From VXYL01 sp965243095 (GTDB lineage: Bacteria > Pseudomonadota > Gammaproteobacteria > Pseudomonadales > Azotimanducaceae), in assembly GCA_965243095.1 (NCBI GenBank), contig OZ251530.1:4526001-4590000 (forward strand): a stretch of 64,000 nucleotides of DNA. Reading direction: 5' to 3'. Positions within the stretch are counted from its first letter, which is position 1. Each line of letters starts with the position of its first letter. This document shows, in pieces, positions 26,968 to 35,908 of the stretch. A program made the translations under genes and the position numbers. The notes under the pieces were generated by a model that was not told the DNA's origin, made no database searches, and saw only the letters and a program-made list of their open reading frames with translations.

Positions 26968-27842
26968 GCGCCAACGTGCTCAACCTCGGCATCCCCTCCG
27001 GCAGCCTGCAGCAGGCCTGCGGCGACCTGTTCCGCGGCGCCGGCTACCGCATCACCTTCCCCAAGCGCTCGTACTACCCGGACATCGACGACGCCGAAAT
27101 CGACTGCCTGCTGGTGCGCGCCCAGGAGATGGCGCGCTATGTGGAGCAGGGCGTTTTGGACGCCGGCATCACCGGCCACGACTGGGTGCTGGAGACCGGC
27201 GCCGACGTGGCCGAAATCGCCGAGTTCGTGTTCGCCAAGGTGAGCCGCCGGCCGAGCCGCTGGGTGCTCTGCGTACCCAACGATTCGCCGGTGACCGCGG
27301 TTGCCGACCTGCAAGGCAAGCGCATCGCCACCGAGGTGGTGCATCTCACGCGCAAGTACTTGGAACGCCACGGCGTCACCGCCAACGTCGAGTTCTCCTG
27401 GGGCGCCACCGAGGTGAAACCGCCGCGCCTCGCGGACGCCATCGTCGAGATCACCGAGACCGGCAGCTCGCTGCGCGCCAACAATCTGCGCATCGTGGAC
27501 GAAGTGCTCGCCAGCACCCCGCGCCTCATCGCCAACCACGCGGCGCTGCGCGACCCGTGGAAGAAGGCCAAGCTGGACAACATCGCCCTCATGCTCGCCT
27601 CCTGCCTCGCCGCCGAGGGCCGCGTGGGGCTGATGATGAACGCCCGCCGCGGCCACCTGGACGCCATCACCGCCCTCCTGCCGGCGCTGCGCAAACCCAC
27701 CATCGCGCACCTGAGCGACCCGGACTGGGTGGCCATCAGCACCATCATTGACGAAGCCTCCGTGCGCCGCATCGTGCCGCAGCTCAAACACGCCGGCGCC
27801 ACCGGCATCGTCGAGTTCCCGATCAACAAGGTGATCGAGTAG
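26964..27842 (+). CDS. hisG: ATP phosphoribosyltransferase, long form
   Basis: 292 residues. First step of histidine synthesis. Motifs GIPSGSLQQACGDLF, DAGITGHDW, and ADAIVEITETGSSLRANNLR (PRPP loop region), followed by the C-terminal regulatory domain (DNIALMLASCLAAEG to IVEFPINKVIE) of the long, histidine-inhibited form, so no HisZ is needed. Translationally coupled to hisI. The order recN-bamE-hisI-hisG differs from a complete his operon. Confidence 0.94.
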   Translation: MSANVLNLGIPSGSLQQACGDLFRGAGYRITFPKRSYYPDIDDAEIDCLLVRAQEMARYVEQGVLDAGITGHDWVLETGADVAEIAEFVFAKVSRRPSRWVLCVPNDSPVTAVADLQGKRIATEVVHLTRKYLERHGVTANVEFSWGATEVKPPRLADAIVEITETGSSLRANNLRIVDEVLASTPRLIANHAALRDPWKKAKLDNIALMLASCLAAEGRVGLMMNARRGHLDAITALLPALRKPTIAHLSDPDWVAISTIIDEASVRRIVPQLKHAGATGIVEFPINKVIE

Positions 27843-27871
27843 CGCGAGACCGCCGGCGGTTCGAGCCGCAT

Positions 27872-29074
27872 TCACCACCAATGCCGCCACGACAACACGG
27901 TGGTGTCGTCGCGGACGTGGCTTTCGTCGCCGCCGTACACCAGTGCGCCGCGGAGGGGGTTCGGGGCGATGGTGCGCCAGTAGCGCAGCCCCTTGAAGAA
28001 ATCCGACGCCACCGTGGCGCCGGACTTGATCTCCACGGGAATCGGCCCGGCCGCGGCTTGCACGACCAAGTCGATCTCGTTGCCGCGATGGTCGCGCCAG
28101 AAGGCGAGGCCGGGCTCGACGCCGGCGTGCAAGGAGCGCTTGTGCAAATCGGCGATGATCAGGTTCTCGAACACCGCCCCGCGCAGCGCATGGGTGGCGA
28201 GTTCCTCGGCGTTGCGAATGCCCAGCAGGTAGCACAAGAAGCCGGTGTCCACGAAGTAGAGCTTGGGGTTTCTGGTGAGGCGCCTGTTGAAGCGCTGATG
28301 GTGCGGCGACAGGCGGAACACCACGAAACTCGCCTCCAGCACGGATAGCCAGCGGCGCGCGGTTTCGTGGCTTACGCCGCAGTCGTTGCCGAGGCTCGAC
28401 AGATTCAGCAGTTGCCCCACGCGCCCGGCGCACAGCAGGACGAAGCGGCGAAACGCTTCCAAGTCGCCAACCTGCGTCAGCGAACGCACGTCGCGTTGCA
28501 GATACGTTTGGAAATACAGCGACGACCACTCGAAGACCTGCAAGCCGCGGTCATGTACGGGCGGGTAGAAGCCGTTGACGGCCAAGCTGGGCCACTCGCC
28601 CTCCAGGGCCAGCTCGGAGGGCGCAGTGGGGGCGGGCAGCCGTAGTTGCTCCGGTTCCCGCGCCGGCAGGCCGCGCAGCTCGGCGATGGAGAATGGCAGC
28701 AGGTGCGCGATGTGGGCGCGTCCAGCCAGACTCTGCGTGATTTGCCGCATCAACAGGAAGTTCTGCGAGCCGGAGAGGATGAACTGGCCGGCGGTTCCGC
28801 GTTCGTCGGCCAACACCTGGATGTAGGAGAAGAGCTCCGGCACATGCTGCGCCTCGTCGAGAATCACCGGCCCGGCGAACTGCGCCAAGAAGCCACGCGG
28901 GTCCTCGCTGGCGAAATGGCGGTCGTCCGGGGCTTCCAGCGACACATAGCGGTGGCGCGGAAACGTGCCGCGCAACAACGTGGTCTTGCCGGACTGGCGC
29001 GGCCCGGTAAGCGTGGTCACGGGATACTGCCCGCTTGCGCGGGTCAGCGTGGCGGCAAGGTGTCGGGGAATCAT
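27872..29074 (-). CDS. AAA ATPase with DUF4143 (family of ATPases with C-terminal nuclease-like fold), copy 1
   Basis: 400 residues. Walker A LTGPRQSGKTTLL, Walker B GPVILDEAQHVPELF, sensor FILSGSQNFLLM, then a winged-helix-like part and a C-terminal DUF4143/PD-(D/E)XK-like region with WRDHRGNEIDLVVQA and PVEIKSGAT. The biochemical role of this common family is unsettled. The ATG at 29074 is 9 bp downstream of a perfect 35-bp palindrome, leaving no room for a Shine-Dalgarno site. Confidence 0.85.
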   Translation of the reverse strand: MIPRHLAATLTRASGQYPVTTLTGPRQSGKTTLLRGTFPRHRYVSLEAPDDRHFASEDPRGFLAQFAGPVILDEAQHVPELFSYIQVLADERGTAGQFILSGSQNFLLMRQITQSLAGRAHIAHLLPFSIAELRGLPAREPEQLRLPAPTAPSELALEGEWPSLAVNGFYPPVHDRGLQVFEWSSLYFQTYLQRDVRSLTQVGDLEAFRRFVLLCAGRVGQLLNLSSLGNDCGVSHETARRWLSVLEASFVVFRLSPHHQRFNRRLTRNPKLYFVDTGFLCYLLGIRNAEELATHALRGAVFENLIIADLHKRSLHAGVEPGLAFWRDHRGNEIDLVVQAAAGPIPVEIKSGATVASDFFKGLRYWRTIAPNPLRGALVYGGDESHVRDDTTVLSWRHWW

Positions 29075-29083
29075 GGCCACGAC

Positions 29084-29118
29084 TGTACAGATTGCATATT
29101 TAATATGCAATCTGTACA
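29084..29118. promoter_or_regulatory. Perfect 17-bp-arm palindrome before DUF4143 ATPase gene
   Basis: TGTACAGATTGCATATT, one central T, then the exact reverse complement. It is very AT-rich against a GC-rich background and ends 9 bp before the minus-strand ATG at 29074. Likely operator for autoregulation, or an RNA hairpin covering the translation start (inference). Confidence 0.65.
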
Positions 29119-29262
29119 CCACTTGGTGGTGTCTGGTCGGCACGTCCTGGGAGCGCGGGCGTCTCGCCCGCATTTTCGTTCACGGGTGTTCACCTTGTGC
29201 GGGCGAGACGCCCGCGCTCCCAGGGCCGTCACCCAAGAAATGTCGTACACGCACTTTGGGCC
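29119..29262. repeat. Third GC-rich inverted-repeat element
   Basis: GGAGCGCGGGCGTCTCGCCC at about 29151-29170 pairs with GCGGGCGAGACGCCCGCGCT at 29199-29218. Same core and same TCTGGTCGGCACGTCCTGGG lead-in as the element at 3329. Outer arms are less regular here. It occupies most of the 29119-29415 gap; the rest shows no gene I can support. Confidence 0.65.
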
Positions 29263-29415
29263 GCGTCCACTGTCGTTCTCTTTGGCGTTAGGATCGGTGC
29301 GCCATGGTCGAAGCAAGGCAAACGAACTGCTCGCCAGTGAGCGCGACACGCCGCGGCACTGCGCCGGCGGCACCGAGAAGTTGAAGCAGCTCGCCGGGTA
29401 GCGGGCGTCTTCTTC

Positions 29416-31266
29416 TTGCCGTTTCACTCCGCATATCCGCGCCGGGGGCGGGAAGGGCGTCGCCCGCGCCGCGAACGCGATGGCGCGGCCAGAGATTCGG
29501 CCGTGCCGATCGCGCCGGAGGAAACGGTGGTTGGCGTCTTGTCGGGGCCGCCGGCGCGGCCTTACGTCGAGGTCATTGGCCCGGAGTTCAGCGGCCGCGT
29601 GCGGTTGGCGGGGCCAACCACGGCGCGTATTGGCGCGGTGGTGGAAGTGCGGCTGGAGGCATCCGGCCGGCGTCGGTTGGAAGGACGGGTGGAGCGTGTG
29701 GTGGAAGCGGCGGACGAAGCCGCGCTCGCCGCCGAAGCGATGCTGCGCGCACACCACATTCCGCGGGCTTGGCCCTTCGATCCCGACGCGCTGCAGCTGC
29801 CGGACGCTCCCGCCGAGGCGCGGGGGGATGTGCGCGTTCCGGCGTCTCGCCGCGACTTGCGCGCCTTGCCACTGGTGACCATCGACGGCGCGGACGCCCG
29901 CGACTACGACGATGCGGTGTTCGCCGAACCACGACGGGGCGGCGGCTGGCGTTTGGTGGTGGCCATCGCCGATGTGGCCCACTATGTGCGCCGCGGTACG
30001 GCGCTGGACGCCGAGGCGCGGGACCGAGGCAATTCGCTCTATCTGCCGGATCGCGTGGTGCCGATGCTGCCGGAAGTGTTGTCGAACGGCGTTTGCTCTT
30101 TGCTGCCGGCGGTGGACCGCCTGGCGATCGTCTGCGAAATGCGCGTTTCGGGCAAGGGCCGCGTCACCGGCTGGGAGTTCAGCGATGCGGTGATTCGTTC
30201 TCGCGCCCGGCTAACCTACGATGCCGTGGCCGCGTTCCTGCGCGGCGGTGGCCTTGATGTCGAACCCGCCGTCGCGGAGTCCTTGCGCGCCTTGCACGCC
30301 GTGAGCTTGGCGTTCCGCGCCCGTCGCGAGGAACGCGGCGCACTGGACATCGAGGCACCCGAGACCCGGGTGGTGCTGGAGGCCGGCCGTCCCAAAGGCG
30401 TCCTGCCGCTAGCGCAAAACGACGCGCACCGTTTGATCGAAGAGGCCATGATCGCCGCCAACGTGGCCGCGGCGCGACACCTCGAAGAGCGCGGAAAACG
30501 CACGGGCGACGCTTCCAACACCGCCTCGCCACCCCTGTACCGCGTTCACGAACCGCCCGCCGAAGACAAACTTGAAGCCCTCGCTGCCGCGCTGCGACTG
30601 GTCGGCGAACGCCTGCCGAAGGGGAAGCCGAGCCCGCGCGATTTTCTGGAAGTTTGCCGCCGCGCCCGCGCCAAGTCGTCCTGGCCGCGGTGGATCTGGG
30701 ATGCGCTGGTGTTGCGCTCGCTGGCGCAAGCCCACTACGAGACGCGGCGTTTGGGCCACTTCGGCTTGGCGCTGCCGAGTTACGTCCACTTCACCTCGCC
30801 CATTCGCCGTTACGCCGACTTGGTGGTTCACCGCATGATCAAGGGCGAACGCCTAGCGGCCGACGACGTGGACGCCGCCGCAACACACATCTCCATGACC
30901 GAGCGCCGCGCCGAGACCGTGGAGCGCGGCGTGGACGCTTGGCTGAAGTGCGTCCTGGCCGAACAACGGCTGGGCGAAATGTGCGGCGGCACGGTGGCGG
31001 CGGTGCTGCCCTTCGGCCTGTTCGTGGAACTCGACGGCTTGGGTGTGCAAGGGCTGCTGCACGTCTCGCGGCTTGGCGCGGACTACTACCTCTATGTGGA
31101 AGAATCCATGAGCTTGGTGGCGGAGCGTTCCGGCGCGCGGTGTACGCTAGGCGATCGCGTGGAAGTGGTGATTGAGGATGTGTCGGCACCCGCCGGGCGC
31201 GTCGACCTCGGCTTGCGCGCCGGGCCGCCAAACCGGCGACGGGGCCGCCGGCGCCGCTTCGCTTAG
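29416..31266 (+). CDS. rnr: RNase R / RNase II family 3'-5' exoribonuclease
   Basis: 616 residues. Cold-shock-like domain at the start (YVEVIGPEFSGRVRLAG), catalytic RNB domain with TIDGADARDYDDAV (metal-binding Asp cluster), DRGNSLYLPDRVVPMLPE, and YVHFTSPIRRYADLVVHRM, then an S1 domain (GTVAAVLPFGLFVELDG) and a basic tail RRRGRRRRFA. Shorter than E. coli RNase R (813 aa); the N-terminal helix-turn-helix is missing. TTG 29416 and GTG 29503 are both possible starts. The TAG stop overlaps the stop of pcnB on the other strand. Confidence 0.92.
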   Translation: MPFHSAYPRRGREGRRPRRERDGAARDSAVPIAPEETVVGVLSGPPARPYVEVIGPEFSGRVRLAGPTTARIGAVVEVRLEASGRRRLEGRVERVVEAADEAALAAEAMLRAHHIPRAWPFDPDALQLPDAPAEARGDVRVPASRRDLRALPLVTIDGADARDYDDAVFAEPRRGGGWRLVVAIADVAHYVRRGTALDAEARDRGNSLYLPDRVVPMLPEVLSNGVCSLLPAVDRLAIVCEMRVSGKGRVTGWEFSDAVIRSRARLTYDAVAAFLRGGGLDVEPAVAESLRALHAVSLAFRARREERGALDIEAPETRVVLEAGRPKGVLPLAQNDAHRLIEEAMIAANVAAARHLEERGKRTGDASNTASPPLYRVHEPPAEDKLEALAAALRLVGERLPKGKPSPRDFLEVCRRARAKSSWPRWIWDALVLRSLAQAHYETRRLGHFGLALPSYVHFTSPIRRYADLVVHRMIKGERLAADDVDAAATHISMTERRAETVERGVDAWLKCVLAEQRLGEMCGGTVAAVLPFGLFVELDGLGVQGLLHVSRLGADYYLYVEESMSLVAERSGARCTLGDRVEVVIEDVSAPAGRVDLGLRAGPPNRRRGRRRRFA

Positions 31267-32732
31267 AGCGGCGGTTGTGCTTTGCCGCCGTTGGCCTGTG
31301 CCGCTTGGTGTGCGCTGACATTCGCGGCGCGTTCCTCGGTTTCCGCCGGCGAGGTGGCAGTGCGCTGTCGCCCGCGGCCGCGCCCATCGCGTCGCCGGCG
31401 GCGGCGTCGGCGACGTTTTGGCGTGGCGTCGTTGCCGGTGGCTTCGTCGGCCGGCGACTCGCTGGGTTCTTCTTCCCCGGGTGCGCCTAGCTGTTCACGC
31501 AGTTGCTCCGGCGTCCAGGTTTGCGCTTCGGTCCACCAATCCGCCAGCGCTGTCGGCACCTCGCCGGTTTGTGCGCGCAGCAGCAGGAAGTCGTAGGCGG
31601 CGCGGAAGCGGCGATGCGCCAGCGCGGCTTGGACGTCCTTGGCGGTGCGCCGTTCGAGCAGCCGTTGCAGTTCCCACACGTCGCGTACGAAGTAGGTGTG
31701 GCGGCGGGGCGGGGCGATGGTCTGACGCAGGGCGGAAAAGCAGGCGCTTGATGCAACGCTCACTGCTTCCGCGCGCTGGCCGCGGGGCAAGGCGGCGGCT
31801 AGGCGGAGGCGTTCGGTGTAGCTTGGCCACAGCAAGGCGGCGAGCAGGAACGCCTCGGTGACCGGTTTGCCTTGGTGGATGCGCCGGTCGCTGTTGGCCA
31901 GCGCTTTGCGGAACACCTCGCCGACGGGTTGCGGCAGGGAGAACAACACGTCGTCCAAGCCGTAGCGCTCCAGCACGGCGAACGTCTTCGCGCCGTGGCC
32001 GGTGAGGAACAGCTTGCGGAACTCGTCGGCCAACCGCGCCGCCGGCATGTCGGCGAGCAACGCGCCGGCTGGGGCGATGGCGGCTTCGGTGGCGGCGTCC
32101 AGCTGCAGATCCAGCTTGGCGGCGAAGCGCATGGCGCGCAGGATGCGCACCGGGTCTTCGCGCAGGCGGGTAGGCGGATCCCCGATCAAGCGCAGCGTGC
32201 CGCTGGCGATGTCCGCCATGCCGTCGCAATAGTCGAGCAGCACGTCGTCTTCGGGGTCGTAGTACAGCGCGTTGACGGTGAAGTCGCGGCGGAAGGCGTC
32301 GTCGTCCAACGTGCCGTAGGCGTTGTCGCGCAATATCACGCCGTTGGCGGCGACGTGGGCGGCTTGGCCCGGGGTTGTTTCGGCTGGCGGGGCGGCGGCA
32401 TCGACAGCGCTGCGGAATGTGGAGACCTCGATCACTTCCCCGCGCATCCGCACATGCACGATGCGAAACCGCCGGCCGATCGGGCGCGAGCGCGGGAACA
32501 GGGCGCAGATGGCCTCCGGGTGGGCGTCCGTAGCCACGTCGAAGTCCTTGGGCGCGCGTCCGAGCAGCAGGTCGCGCACGCAGCCACCCACCAAGTAGGC
32601 GTGGTGGCCGGCTTGGCGGAGCGTCGACACCACGGCGCGGGCGTTGCGCGAGATGCGTCCGCGCGGCAGCGCCGGAGATTGGATTCGTGTTGGCCGGGTG
32701 GGCAAGGAAGCGGACTCGTGCGGCGTGGTCAC
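31263..32732 (-). CDS. pcnB: Poly(A) polymerase I
   Basis: 489 residues. Nucleotidyltransferase signature YLVGGCVRDLLLGRAPKDFD, RRDFTVNALYYDPEDDVLLDY, and DPVRILRAMRFAAKLDLQ; the C-terminus holds a run of nine Arg (RRRRRRRRRDGRGRGRQR), common in bacterial poly(A) polymerases and distinct from CCA-adding enzymes. Adds A tails that promote RNA decay. Convergent with and overlapping the rnr stop codon by 3 bp. Confidence 0.92.
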   Translation of the reverse strand: MTTPHESASLPTRPTRIQSPALPRGRISRNARAVVSTLRQAGHHAYLVGGCVRDLLLGRAPKDFDVATDAHPEAICALFPRSRPIGRRFRIVHVRMRGEVIEVSTFRSAVDAAAPPAETTPGQAAHVAANGVILRDNAYGTLDDDAFRRDFTVNALYYDPEDDVLLDYCDGMADIASGTLRLIGDPPTRLREDPVRILRAMRFAAKLDLQLDAATEAAIAPAGALLADMPAARLADEFRKLFLTGHGAKTFAVLERYGLDDVLFSLPQPVGEVFRKALANSDRRIHQGKPVTEAFLLAALLWPSYTERLRLAAALPRGQRAEAVSVASSACFSALRQTIAPPRRHTYFVRDVWELQRLLERRTAKDVQAALAHRRFRAAYDFLLLRAQTGEVPTALADWWTEAQTWTPEQLREQLGAPGEEEPSESPADEATGNDATPKRRRRRRRRRDGRGRGRQRTATSPAETEERAANVSAHQAAQANGGKAQPPL

Positions 32733-32774
32733 GATGCTAGCCGCCCCGCTGGCGCGAATGTGCTGGCCGAGGAC

Positions 32775-33035
32775 TCACGGGCGCCGCACTTCGATGCGAA
32801 AGCGACATTCGTCCTGCGCCTGCCGCGACGCTAGCAGCCGGTGGCCATGCACGCGGCACCACGCCGGAATGTCGTGCAGAGTGCCGGGGTCCGTGGCCAC
32901 CACCTCCAACACATCGCCGCCGGCCAGGTGCTTGACGCGATCCTGCACGCGGATCACCGGCAGCGGGCACAGCAAGCCGCGCGCGTCCAGTGGCGCGTCG
33001 GCGGCCTGCGCCGGTGTCGCTTCAAGCGCCGACAT
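32775..33035 (-). CDS. tusA: TusA/SirA-family sulfur carrier
   Basis: 86 residues. The CPxP motif LLCPLPVIRVQDRVKHL has the persulfide-carrying Cys23; GDVLEVVATDPGTLHDIPAW is the standard middle. Overlaps the upstream PP-loop gene by 14 bp, so it is probably the dedicated sulfur donor for that enzyme rather than the general TusA of the s2U34 pathway (inference). Confidence 0.88.
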   Translation of the reverse strand: MSALEATPAQAADAPLDARGLLCPLPVIRVQDRVKHLAGGDVLEVVATDPGTLHDIPAWCRVHGHRLLASRQAQDECRFRIEVRRP

Positions 33036-34086
33036 GCCAAGCCGCCGGCAGGTCCTGCGGCGGCAGCGGCGCCACCCGCAGTTCCTCCGCCGGCGCGTCC
33101 AGATGGTTCAGGCGCACCGTCACCTTGCCGGCGTCGCGCCCTTGCGAATAGCGCGCCACGATGCGCGCCGCCAGCGGCGCGTCTTCGCGGCGCAGTTCGC
33201 CGTCCACCAGCGTCAGCGGGCCCTCGTGGCTGACCGGCCGCAAGTGCGTGAAGCGGCGACGGTAGCCGGCGAGGAAGTTGTTCTCGCCGGCCTCGCGCCC
33301 GACGATGAGCTTGTAGCGCGGCGTCGGCCGGATGTGGCGGCCCACCTTGAGCAGCACGATGTCGTCCAGCGCGTAATCGCGTTCGCCGCGCGCCCGCCAC
33401 AGATCGCGCAGCTTGTCCGCGTAGGTGGCGTTGGTGAGAAAACAGCAGCCGCCGGCCGGTTGCGCGTGATCCGTGAAGCCGTACGCCTCGGCCAGCGCCA
33501 TCTGCGGTTTGCGGTCGCGGCCTTGGAAACCGTGCAGCTTGGCGCGATCCACCCAGCCGCGGCGTTCCGGCAACGTGGGCGGTAGGTTGAGGGCGGTGAG
33601 CGGGCGCAGCAGCCGGTCGCCGGCGCCGGATTCGCGGGCGATGATCGGCATCGTCTGGGCGCGTTGCGACATCGGGCGCTGGCCCAGCACTTCGCCGGTG
33701 ATCACGAAGTCGAAGCCGCCATCGTCGAGGATGTTCTCCACCAGCGCCTTGCGCACCATGAACACCTTGCAATCGAGGCACGGATTCAGGTGGGCGCCGT
33801 AGCCGTGCTCGGGATTCAGCACCAGGTTCTTGTACTCCTCCACCACGTCCACGAAGTGCAGGGGGATGCCGAGCTGCTCGGCCACCCACAGCGCGTTGTT
33901 GCGTTTGCCCTTGGCTTGCGCCTTGCGGCGGATGGCGTGCGTATGCCCCTCCACGCAGAAGCCGGTGAAGAAGTTGACGCCATGCACGTCCACGCCTTGA
34001 TCCAGCACCACCTTGGCGGCGAGCATGGAATCCAAGCCGCCGGAGATGAGCGCCGCGGCGCGGGGTTTGGTGGCTGGTTCGTTCAT
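33022..34086 (-). CDS. PP-loop ATPase, tRNA-thiolation-like, with NFACT-R-like C-terminal domain
   Basis: 354 residues. N-terminal PP-loop SGGLDSMLAAKVV, catalytic-type Cys pair NPCLDCKVFM and a second Cys pair in PAGGCCFLTNATYADKL, as in MnmA/ThiI-like sulfurtransferases that adenylate a base and insert sulfur. The C-terminal PRYKLIVGREAGENNF resembles an RNA-binding NFACT-R module. Followed by and overlapping a TusA-type carrier. Substrate RNA and position unknown; it could thiolate something other than tRNA. Confidence 0.8.
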   Translation of the reverse strand: MNEPATKPRAAALISGGLDSMLAAKVVLDQGVDVHGVNFFTGFCVEGHTHAIRRKAQAKGKRNNALWVAEQLGIPLHFVDVVEEYKNLVLNPEHGYGAHLNPCLDCKVFMVRKALVENILDDGGFDFVITGEVLGQRPMSQRAQTMPIIARESGAGDRLLRPLTALNLPPTLPERRGWVDRAKLHGFQGRDRKPQMALAEAYGFTDHAQPAGGCCFLTNATYADKLRDLWRARGERDYALDDIVLLKVGRHIRPTPRYKLIVGREAGENNFLAGYRRRFTHLRPVSHEGPLTLVDGELRREDAPLAARIVARYSQGRDAGKVTVRLNHLDAPAEELRVAPLPPQDLPAAWHVGA

Positions 34087-34152
34087 GCGGCTATTCTACG
34101 CCGTTTGCGCCTTCTTCTGATACGGCTGCCGACGAGAGAACGGGAGACGCCC

Positions 34153-34593
34153 ATGCGCGCGCTTTTGCAGCGGGTGATACACGCCAGCGTGACGGTGGCG
34201 GATGAGGAAATCGCCGCCATCGGGCCGGGCTTGCTGGTGTTCGTGGGCGTGCAGCGGGACGATGGCGAGGCGCAGGCGCGGCGCTTGGCCGAACGCACGG
34301 TGGCGGCGCGGATTTTCGCGGACGGGAAACACGCCATGAACCGCTCGGTGCGCGATGTTGGCGGCGCGGTGCTGGCGGTGTCGCAGTTCACGCTGGCCGC
34401 GGACACCCGGCGCGGCAACCGGCCGGGCTTTGCCACCGCCGCGGCACCGGAGGTCGCGTTACCGCTGTACGAGTGCTTTGTGCGGGCTGTGGAGGAAGGC
34501 GGCGTCTCGGTGCGTACCGGCCGGTTCGGGGCCGACATGCAAGTGGCGTTGGTGAACGACGGCCCGGTGACGTTCTTGCTCGAAGCGCTGTAG
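34153..34593 (+). CDS. dtd: D-aminoacyl-tRNA deacylase
   Basis: 146 residues, normal length. Signature SQFTLAADTRRGNRPGF and the Gly-cisPro motif in NDGPVTFLLE that excludes L-amino acids from the active site. Removes D-amino acids (and Gly from tRNA-Ala) after mischarging. ATG 34153 has GGGAGA upstream; divergent from the PP-loop gene. Confidence 0.95.
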   Translation: MRALLQRVIHASVTVADEEIAAIGPGLLVFVGVQRDDGEAQARRLAERTVAARIFADGKHAMNRSVRDVGGAVLAVSQFTLAADTRRGNRPGFATAAAPEVALPLYECFVRAVEEGGVSVRTGRFGADMQVALVNDGPVTFLLEAL

Positions 34594-34622
34594 CGGGCGT
34601 ACCAGCGACGAGGAAGAGCGCG

Positions 34623-35486
34623 TCATTGGGCGGTCGCGGGCTCTTCCTCCTCCTCTTGTTCGTCTTCCTCCGCCGGTTCCTCCACCATGCGGGCGAGCAA
34701 GATGCCCACCTCGAACAACAGCCAGGCCGGCACCGCGAGCAGCACTTGGCTGATCACGTCCGGCGGCGTCAAAAACATGCCGATCACGAAACAGCCGACG
34801 ATCACATACGGCCGCTTCCGCGCCATGCCCGCCGCCGACGTGAGGCCGGTTTTCGCCAGCAGGAACGTGGCCACCGGTATTTCGAAAGCGATGCCGAAGG
34901 CGAAGAACATCTTCAGCACGAAATCCAGATAGTGGTTGATGTCCGTCATCATGCTCACGCCGGTCAAGCCGGCGCTGAACACGGCGAAGAACTGGAACAC
35001 CAGCGGGAACACCGCGTAGTAGGCGAACGCCATGCCGAGGTAGAACAGCGAGACGCTGGACACCAGCAGCGGAATGGCGAAGCGTTTTTCGCGCAGGTAG
35101 AGGCCCGGGGAAACGAAACCCCACGCCTGATGCAGCAGAAACGGGATGGTGACGAAGATCGTCGCGTAGATCGAGAGCTTGAACGGTGCCAGGAACGAAG
35201 ACGCCACCTGCGTGGCGATCATGTCGCCGGGCAGTTGCGCCCGCAGCGGGTCCGAGACGAAGTCGAAGATCTCCTTGTCGAAGTAGTACACCGGGACGAA
35301 GAAGACCAACAGCGCGAGAAAACTCCGCAGCAGGCGTCGGCGCAGCTCCAGCAGGTGGCCGAGGAATGGCTGCTCCTCGCTGTCCACGCGGGCGTCGTGC
35401 GCGGCCTCGCGGGTCTTTTTGGTGGTCGCGGCGTCCGTCTCGGCGCGCGGCGTGGCGGTTTCCGTTTGCGCCGCCACAGCGGTCAA
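34623..35486 (-). CDS. tatC: Sec-independent protein translocase TatC
   Basis: 287 residues, six membrane segments. Family motifs LGHLLELRRRLLRSFLALL, the first periplasmic loop with FKLSIYATIFVTIPFLLHQ, WGFVSPGLYLREKR and FLTPPDVISQVLLAVP. Carries an acidic C-terminal tail (EEPAEEDEQEEEEE). Docking receptor for twin-arginine signals. Overlaps tatB by 4 bp (ATGA). Confidence 0.96.
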   Translation of the reverse strand: MTAVAAQTETATPRAETDAATTKKTREAAHDARVDSEEQPFLGHLLELRRRLLRSFLALLVFFVPVYYFDKEIFDFVSDPLRAQLPGDMIATQVASSFLAPFKLSIYATIFVTIPFLLHQAWGFVSPGLYLREKRFAIPLLVSSVSLFYLGMAFAYYAVFPLVFQFFAVFSAGLTGVSMMTDINHYLDFVLKMFFAFGIAFEIPVATFLLAKTGLTSAAGMARKRPYVIVGCFVIGMFLTPPDVISQVLLAVPAWLLFEVGILLARMVEEPAEEDEQEEEEEPATAQ

Positions 35487-35887
35487 TCCCGCGGCGCAGC
35501 GCCTTCGACGTTGGCGCCGTTCGCGGACCCGGCCGCGCCCGCGTCCGTGATCTCTGCGGGTTTTGCGTCCGCGCCGACAGCGGGCGTCTCGCCGACGGGT
35601 GCGTCCAACGCGGCGTTGGCATCGCCTTCAATCTCCTGCCCCATCGCCCGCACTTCCCGTTCCACGCGCTTGACGTCCGCCATCACCTGCTCGTTGTGCA
35701 GTTGGCGGCGCACTTCGTCCATGCCGATTTCGCGCTCCACCTCGGTCTTGACGTTGTAGTAGGCGCGGCGAAAGCGCCCCAGCCACAAGCCGAGCGTGCG
35801 CAACGCCCCCGGCAGGCGCTGCGGCCCCAACACCACCAGCGCCACCAGGGCGGCGATGAAGAACTCGGGAAACCCGAGGTCGAACAC
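35483..35887 (-). CDS. tatB: Sec-independent protein translocase TatB
   Basis: 134 residues. Short N-terminal membrane helix (FPEFFIAALVALVVLGPQRL) with the Glu and the GP hinge typical of TatB, then an amphipathic helix and an Ala-rich acidic tail. Middle gene of tatABC. Confidence 0.94.
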   Translation of the reverse strand: MFDLGFPEFFIAALVALVVLGPQRLPGALRTLGLWLGRFRRAYYNVKTEVEREIGMDEVRRQLHNEQVMADVKRVEREVRAMGQEIEGDANAALDAPVGETPAVGADAKPAEITDAGAAGSANGANVEGAAPRD

Positions 35888-35908
35888 GGCGGCGGCGAAG
35901 CTGGGCGG

